This document shows positions 59,991 to 64,000 of a DNA stretch of 64,000 nucleotides, one piece after another. The first letter of the stretch is position 1, and each line of letters opens with the position of its first letter. The DNA is from Hymenobacter sp. DG25A. Its GTDB lineage: Bacteria > Bacteroidota > Bacteroidia > Cytophagales > Hymenobacteraceae. Under the pieces are notes generated by a model, which was given only the letters and a program-made list of their open reading frames with translations, was not told the origin of the DNA and made no database searches. Location: the NCBI RefSeq assembly GCF_001280305.1, contig NZ_CP012623.1, positions 1,860,001 to 1,924,000 of the forward strand, given 5' to 3'. A program made the translations under genes and the position numbers.

Positions 59991-60385
59991 TGGGTCGCCC
60001 CACCGCGGCGCCTTACGCAAGTAGGGCGACGAGGAAAGTCCGGGCAACGCAGAGCACCCTGCTTCCTAACGGGAAGGACTGGTGAGCGTAAAGCAAGCCA
60101 GGACAGCCAGTGCCACAGAAAACTACCGCCTACGTGGCCCCTCGGGGCCGCCGGTAAGGGTGAAAAGGTGCGGTAAGAGCGCACCAGCGGCCGGGCAACC
60201 GTGTCGGCTGGGTAAACCTCAGGGGTTGAAAGACCAAATAAGCTGGTACGTGGGCCTTCGGGCCTGCACCGGGCGGCTCGTCCGGCGCCAGCGGGTAGGT
60301 TGATGGAGCCTTTCCGCGAGGACTGGCCTAGATAAATGGTGGGGCCGCGGCAACGCGGACAAAACCCGGCTTATAGACTCATCAC
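59987..60385 (+). ncRNA. rnpB: RNase P RNA component, bacterial class A
   Basis: About 399 nt catalytic RNA that matures tRNA 5' ends. Conserved core: GACGAGGAAAGTCCGGGC near the 5' end (P4 5' side, CR-I), GGTAAGAGCGCACCAGCGGC and GGGCAACCGTG in the specificity domain, AGATAAATGGT, and ACAAAACCCGGCTTATAGAC near the 3' end (P4 3' side, CR-V). P1 is GTGATGGGTC (59987-59996) paired with GACTCATCAC (60376-60385), with one G-U pair. The 5' end overlaps the stop codon of the preceding gene by 4 nt. Confidence 0.95.
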
Positions 60386-60393
60386 CCACAGCA

Positions 60394-60428
60394 AACGGCC
60401 GTCGCACAATCCTGCGGCGGCCGTTCTG
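60394..60428 (+). terminator. Hairpin after rnpB
   Basis: AACGGCCGTCGCA-CAATCC-TGCGGCGGCCGTT, a strong GC stem 9 nt after the P1 3' strand. Only a weak T-tract (CTGCGTTGT) follows, so it may act as a terminator with some read-through into the downstream glycosidase gene. Confidence 0.65.
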
Positions 60429-60465
60429 CGTTGTAGCCCAGTGTTTCTTCGCGTAGCTTTCGCTC

Positions 60466-63105
60466 ATGAATTATTTATTCCCTTCCAGGTCGGTTGGCCT
60501 TCCCCGTAAAAGTTATCTATTCTATCTACTGGCTGGCCTTTTTCTGACCCTGGGTCTGCCCAAAGCCTACGCCCAAAAAGCCCCACCCGCTACCGCCGAT
60601 ATTTATATTGACCCCGCCGGGGTCATTCGCTGGCAGGGCAGCCGGCAGGAAGTAGCCCTGTTTGGGGTGAACTACACCACGCCCTTTGCCTACTCCTACC
60701 GCGCGCACAAAAAGCTGGGCGTAAATCTGGAGCAGGCCATCGACCAGGATGTGTACCACCTTTCCCGATTGGGCATTGATGCGTTTCGGGTGCACGTCTG
60801 GGACGTGGAAATAACCGACACGGCCGGCAACCTGCTGGACAACGAGCACCTGCGCCTCTTTGATTACCTGATTCAGAAGCTCAAGCAGCGCAACATCAAA
60901 ATCCTGCTTACGCCCATTGCCTACTGGGGCAACGGCTACCCCGAGCCCGACACGGCCATGACGGGCTTCTCCAGCATTTATCCCAAGAACAAAGCCTACC
61001 GGATTCCGCGCGCCATTAAGGCTCAGGAAAACTACCTCACGCAGTTCCTCAACCACCGCAACCCCTACACCAAGCAGCTCAACCGCGAGGACCCTGACAT
61101 CATTGCCTACGAGGTGTGCAACGAGCCACACTACAGCCAGCCCGAAGCGGAAGTAAGCAGCTTTGTGCAGCGCATGGTGGCAGCCATGCGGGCTACCGGT
61201 TACCGCAAGCCCATCTTCTACAACATTGCCGAAAGCCCGGCGGTGGCCAACGCCATTCTCAGCAGCCCAGTCGATGGCTTCACCTTTCAGTGGTACCCCT
61301 CGGGGCTGGTAAACGGGCACACGCTGCGCGGCAACCCCTTGCCGTATGTACAGCAGTACCCCACTCCGTACCGCCAGGACCCACGCTTTACCAGCAAGCC
61401 CCGCCTAGTGTATGAGTTTGAATCCGGTGATATTTTGCAGCCGCTGATGTACCCCATGATGGCGCGCAGCTTCCGGGGCGCAGGCTTCCAGTGGGCCACC
61501 CAGTTTGCTTACGATCCGCTGGCCATTGCCTACGCCAACACCGAGTACCAGACGCACTACCTGAACCTAGCCTACACGCCAGCCAAAGCTATCAGCCTGC
61601 TGATTGCGGGCCGGGTTTTCCGGCAGGTAAAGCGTGACCAGCAATTTCCTGCCTTCCCCAAAGATTCCGTGTTCAACAACTTCCGGGTGAGCTACCGCGC
61701 CGGCCTGAGCGAGCTGAATGCTGACGAGGAATTTCTGTACACCGGCACTACTACTACCAGGCCACGCAAACCAGCAGCGCTGCGCCGCGTAGCTGGCACG
61801 GGCTCCTCGGCAGTAGTGAATTATGAAGGCACCGGCGCTTACTTTCTGGACCGCCTGGCCAACGGCGTGTGGCGGCTGGAAGTGATGCCTGATGCCATTG
61901 CCGTGCGCGACCCGTTTGACAAAACCTCCCTGCGCCAGACCGTCACGCACATCTTCTGGAACACCCAGCCCATGCGCCTTTCGCTGCCTGGTTTAGGGGC
62001 AGATTTCATGGTGCGCGGCCTGAACCAGGGCAACACCTTGCAGGCTCAGGCCAGCAACGGCACCGTGCGCCTGCAGCCAGGCGTGTACCTGGTAGCGACC
62101 CGGGGCAAAAACACCGGTTCCTTCACCGCGCAAACCAGGCTGGGTGCCATCCAGCTGGGCGAGTTTGTGGCCCCAGCCCCCACTACCCAGCAGGTGCAGG
62201 TAGTGCACACGGCCCCGGCGCAGCTGCAGGCTGGCCGGGCAGCTACGCTGCAGGCTACCATTGCGGGGGTGGAGGCCGCTGACTCCGTGCTGCTGGTGGC
62301 GCAGCACTTCTACGGCCCTACCCGCACGCTGCCCATGCGCCGCCTTACCCTGACCACTGCCGAAGCTACCGTGCCAGCCGAGCAGCTGTACCCCGGCTTG
62401 CTGCGCTATTGGGTGGTAGTAAAACACCAGGACAAGAGCACCACTTTCCCCGGCCCCCTTACCGGCTCGCCCAAAGACTGGGACTTTGTGCCTCGGGAAT
62501 ACTGGGAAGCGCCCATAGTGGCAGCTGATGCCGCCCTGCCGCTGTTCCAGGCCGCCCAGGACCAGCCCAGGATAGAAGCCGGCGGTATAACCGGTGGCGG
62601 CTGGGCCGATTACGTAACCACCCCAACCGGCGCCATAGCCCTGCGCCTGAGGCAAAGCCCACCCGCTACCAGCGCGGCAGCCCCCACCACCCCTGCTAAT
62701 GCCCCCATTGCCTTCCTCCGCACCTACTTCCGCGACCGGCTGACTCTCCGCGCCAGCGACTTAGCTAACATAAAGGAGTTGGTAGTACGGGGCCGGAAAG
62801 GCGCCGGCGCCGGCCGCGTACAACTGGTACTTATTACCCGGGATGCTGCCGCCTACGTGGCCAACGTAGAGCTAGGCGCTGATATGCAGGAAGTAAGCGT
62901 GCCGCTCAGCTCCTTCCAGCCGGGGAGCCAGGTGCTATTGCCGCGCCCCTACCCCGGCTTTCTGCCCTTCACCTTCCAGGCTCCCGGCCCGGCCACGCTG
63001 CCGCTTGCCGAAGTAGAAGTGTTACAGGTGCTGCTTCACCCCAGTACTGCCACCGGCTCCGATGCCCGCCCTTTCCTGGATTTTGAATCGATAGTGCTCC
63101 GCTGA
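60466..63105 (+). CDS. Secreted GH5-like glycoside hydrolase (cellulase/mannanase superfamily)
   Basis: 879 aa. Signal peptide near residues 15-37 (SYLFYLLAGLFLTLGLPKAYAQ). Catalytic barrel about 40-400: GVNYTTPFAYSYRAHKKLG, LSRLGIDAFRVHVWD, acid/base Glu in IIAYEVCNEPHYSQP, GFTFQWYPSGLVNGHT, nucleophile Glu in LVYEFESGDI. The C-terminal 450 residues hold beta domains: a barrel-associated domain, an Ig-like segment (VQVVHTAPAQLQAGRAATLQATI) and a jelly-roll-like end. No T9SS signal. Clan A retaining mechanism is expected; substrate (beta-mannan or beta-glucan) unknown. Confidence 0.88.
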   Translation: MNYLFPSRSVGLPRKSYLFYLLAGLFLTLGLPKAYAQKAPPATADIYIDPAGVIRWQGSRQEVALFGVNYTTPFAYSYRAHKKLGVNLEQAIDQDVYHLSRLGIDAFRVHVWDVEITDTAGNLLDNEHLRLFDYLIQKLKQRNIKILLTPIAYWGNGYPEPDTAMTGFSSIYPKNKAYRIPRAIKAQENYLTQFLNHRNPYTKQLNREDPDIIAYEVCNEPHYSQPEAEVSSFVQRMVAAMRATGYRKPIFYNIAESPAVANAILSSPVDGFTFQWYPSGLVNGHTLRGNPLPYVQQYPTPYRQDPRFTSKPRLVYEFESGDILQPLMYPMMARSFRGAGFQWATQFAYDPLAIAYANTEYQTHYLNLAYTPAKAISLLIAGRVFRQVKRDQQFPAFPKDSVFNNFRVSYRAGLSELNADEEFLYTGTTTTRPRKPAALRRVAGTGSSAVVNYEGTGAYFLDRLANGVWRLEVMPDAIAVRDPFDKTSLRQTVTHIFWNTQPMRLSLPGLGADFMVRGLNQGNTLQAQASNGTVRLQPGVYLVATRGKNTGSFTAQTRLGAIQLGEFVAPAPTTQQVQVVHTAPAQLQAGRAATLQATIAGVEAADSVLLVAQHFYGPTRTLPMRRLTLTTAEATVPAEQLYPGLLRYWVVVKHQDKSTTFPGPLTGSPKDWDFVPREYWEAPIVAADAALPLFQAAQDQPRIEAGGITGGGWADYVTTPTGAIALRLRQSPPATSAAAPTTPANAPIAFLRTYFRDRLTLRASDLANIKELVVRGRKGAGAGRVQLVLITRDAAAYVANVELGADMQEVSVPLSSFQPGSQVLLPRPYPGFLPFTFQAPGPATLPLAEVEVLQVLLHPSTATGSDARPFLDFESIVLR

Positions 63106-63415
63106 TAGTTGGCAGGCCACAACTCTTTCCCTGAAAAGCGTAGAACCTGCTGGTAAGCATACTACATTGAAACTATTCAGGAGGTCGAAAGAACGTCATG
63201 TCGAGCGTAGCCGAGACATCTCGCTAGTGTGGTAATTAGTATAGCAACGTCAGCACGCGAGATGTCTCGGCTCCGCTCGACATGACGTTCCGGAGTACTT
63301 TGGGCATATTCCTAAATAGCTTCTTTAACATTCATCCGGGTTTCCGGCGAAGAGTCACCTGTTTGCGGCTGGCTTTTCGTTACTTTGATTTCCTTCATTC
63401 GCTCTTTCTCCGCAC
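63106..63415. other. Intergenic region upstream of the response regulator
   Basis: 310 bp containing the family 2 repeat (63194-63287) and presumably the promoter of the gene at 63416. A weak -7-like TACTTTGA is at 63381-63388. No ORF. Confidence 0.5.
63194..63287. repeat. Palindromic intergenic repeat, family 2, inverted copy
   Basis: CGTCATGTCGAGCGTAGCCG ... AGACATCTCGC at left; GCGAGATGTCTCGGCTCCGC ... TCGACATGACG at right. The middle (TAGTGTGGTAATTAGTATAG) matches the reverse complement of the middle of the copy at 37701-37801 with a few bases missing, so this is the same element in the opposite orientation. Confidence 0.88.
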
Positions 63416-64000
63416 ATGCCCCGCATTCTCATAATTGACGACGAAAAAGCCATCCGGAATACCCTCAAGGAGATTCTGGAATACGAAAATTACCAGGTAG
63501 ATCAGGCCGAGGACGGCCCCACCGGCCTGGATATGCTCATAAAAGACAAGTACGATGTAGTGCTCTGCGACATCAAAATGCCCAAGATGGATGGCATTGA
63601 GGTGCTGGAGCGCGCCCGCATTGTAGCCCCCGATGCCGCTTTCATCATGGTCTCGGCCCACGGCAACGTGGAAATGGCCGTGGATGCCACCAAGAAAGGC
63701 GCCTACGACTTCCTGCAAAAGCCACCAGACCTCAACCGCCTGCTGGTGACCGTGCGCAACGCCCTGGACCGCACCAAGCTGGTAGCCGAAACCAAAACGC
63801 TGAAGAAGAAAGTGGCCAAGAGCTCCGAAATGGTGGGCTCTTCCAAGGCCCTGGAAGCTGTGCGCAAGGCTATTGAGAAGGTGGCTCCTACGGATGCCCG
63901 CGTGCTTATTACCGGCCCCAACGGCGCGGGTAAGGAAATGGTGGCCCGGCAGCTGCACGAGCTCAGCAACCGGAACAACGGCCCCCTGGTGGAGGTAAAC
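63416..64000 (+). CDS. NtrC-type sigma-54-dependent response regulator, N-terminal part (runs off the window)
   Basis: 195 codons visible. Receiver domain: ILIIDDEKAIRNTL with acidic pocket (Asp8, Asp9), phospho-acceptor Asp in VVLCDIKMPKMDG, Ser/Ala switch in MVSAHG and Lys in FLQKPPD. A linker leads to the AAA+ domain start MVGSSKALEAVRKAIEKVAPTDARVLITGPNGAGKEMVARQLHEL with Walker A GPNGAGKE. The GAFTGA loop and DNA-binding domain would be beyond 64000. Activates sigma-54 promoters; its kinase and targets are not in view. Confidence 0.93.
   Translation, partial: MPRILIIDDEKAIRNTLKEILEYENYQVDQAEDGPTGLDMLIKDKYDVVLCDIKMPKMDGIEVLERARIVAPDAAFIMVSAHGNVEMAVDATKKGAYDFLQKPPDLNRLLVTVRNALDRTKLVAETKTLKKKVAKSSEMVGSSKALEAVRKAIEKVAPTDARVLITGPNGAGKEMVARQLHELSNRNNGPLVEVN

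Noticed and set aside
1..64000. CRISPR array, tRNA, rRNA, insertion sequence or prophage genes
   Set aside because: No regularly spaced direct repeats, no tRNA T-loop/cloverleaf pattern noticed in the gaps, no rRNA core sequence and no transposase or integrase in any frame. tRNA detection by eye is weak, so a tRNA scan would be the decisive test.

Overview
The window looks like a chromosome segment of a Hymenobacter-like member of the Bacteroidetes (order Cytophagales). The reasons are: SusC/SusD/SusE genes, three proteins with type IX secretion (T9SS) C-terminal sorting domains, DUF2027-Smr and DUF2279 proteins typical of the phylum, promoters fitting the Bacteroidetes TTG-N19-TAnnTTTG pattern, few Shine-Dalgarno sequences, and moderately high GC. 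The genus is an inference from overall gene content; no 16S gene is present.

Layout. 1-2.2 kb: end of a short-chain dehydrogenase, then mlaE-mlaF (lipid transport). 2.2-9.3 kb (minus strand): a compact ribosomal-peptide (RiPP) export locus. It holds a 51-residue precursor with a double-glycine leader and an Arg/Ser-block core (9131-9286, too short for routine gene calling), a PqqD-like domain fused to a Ser/Thr kinase, a C39-peptidase ABC exporter, an HlyD adaptor and a TolC channel. No cyclase, lyase or other modifying enzyme is present, so the kinase is the only candidate modifier. This is the most novel system in the window. An AT-rich block of about 500 bp lies just upstream of it. 9.8-23.7 kb: housekeeping and secreted genes (metallophosphoesterase, DinB/YfiT-like protein, bifunctional nuclease, etfBA, a CarH-like cobalamin photosensor without a DNA-binding domain, M28 peptidase, pyruvate carboxylase). 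23.9-29.6 kb (plus strand): SDR, photolyase, TetR-like and ABC1-kinase genes in a tight operon, then a secreted dienelactone-hydrolase-like protein and an Mpo1-like membrane protein.

29.7-40.1 kb (minus strand) is an aromatic amino acid block. A complete trpEGDCFBA-aroF operon starts from a recognisable promoter and a WWW leader peptide with a terminator (classic attenuation). Downstream are two tandem phenylalanine hydroxylase genes, each with its own short leader ORF and terminator; one leader has five Tyr codons within seven, that is, codons for the product of the enzyme. Four of the intergenic gaps of the trp operon are filled by long palindromic repeats that recur elsewhere in the window.

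40.1-54.1 kb is a starch/alpha-glucan utilisation locus: T9SS esterase, susC-susD-susE, a T9SS protein of unknown function, a BadF/GlcNAc-kinase-like sugar kinase and a large T9SS GH13 amylase. 54.3-64 kb: DUF2279, DUF2027-Smr, an alpha/beta hydrolase bracketed by two copies of the palindromic repeat, an M1 metallopeptidase followed 2 nt later by a low-GC small secreted protein whose stop codon lies inside the RNase P RNA gene, rnpB itself, a GH5-like glycosidase, and the start of an NtrC-type response regulator. No tRNA, rRNA, insertion sequence or CRISPR array was recognised.
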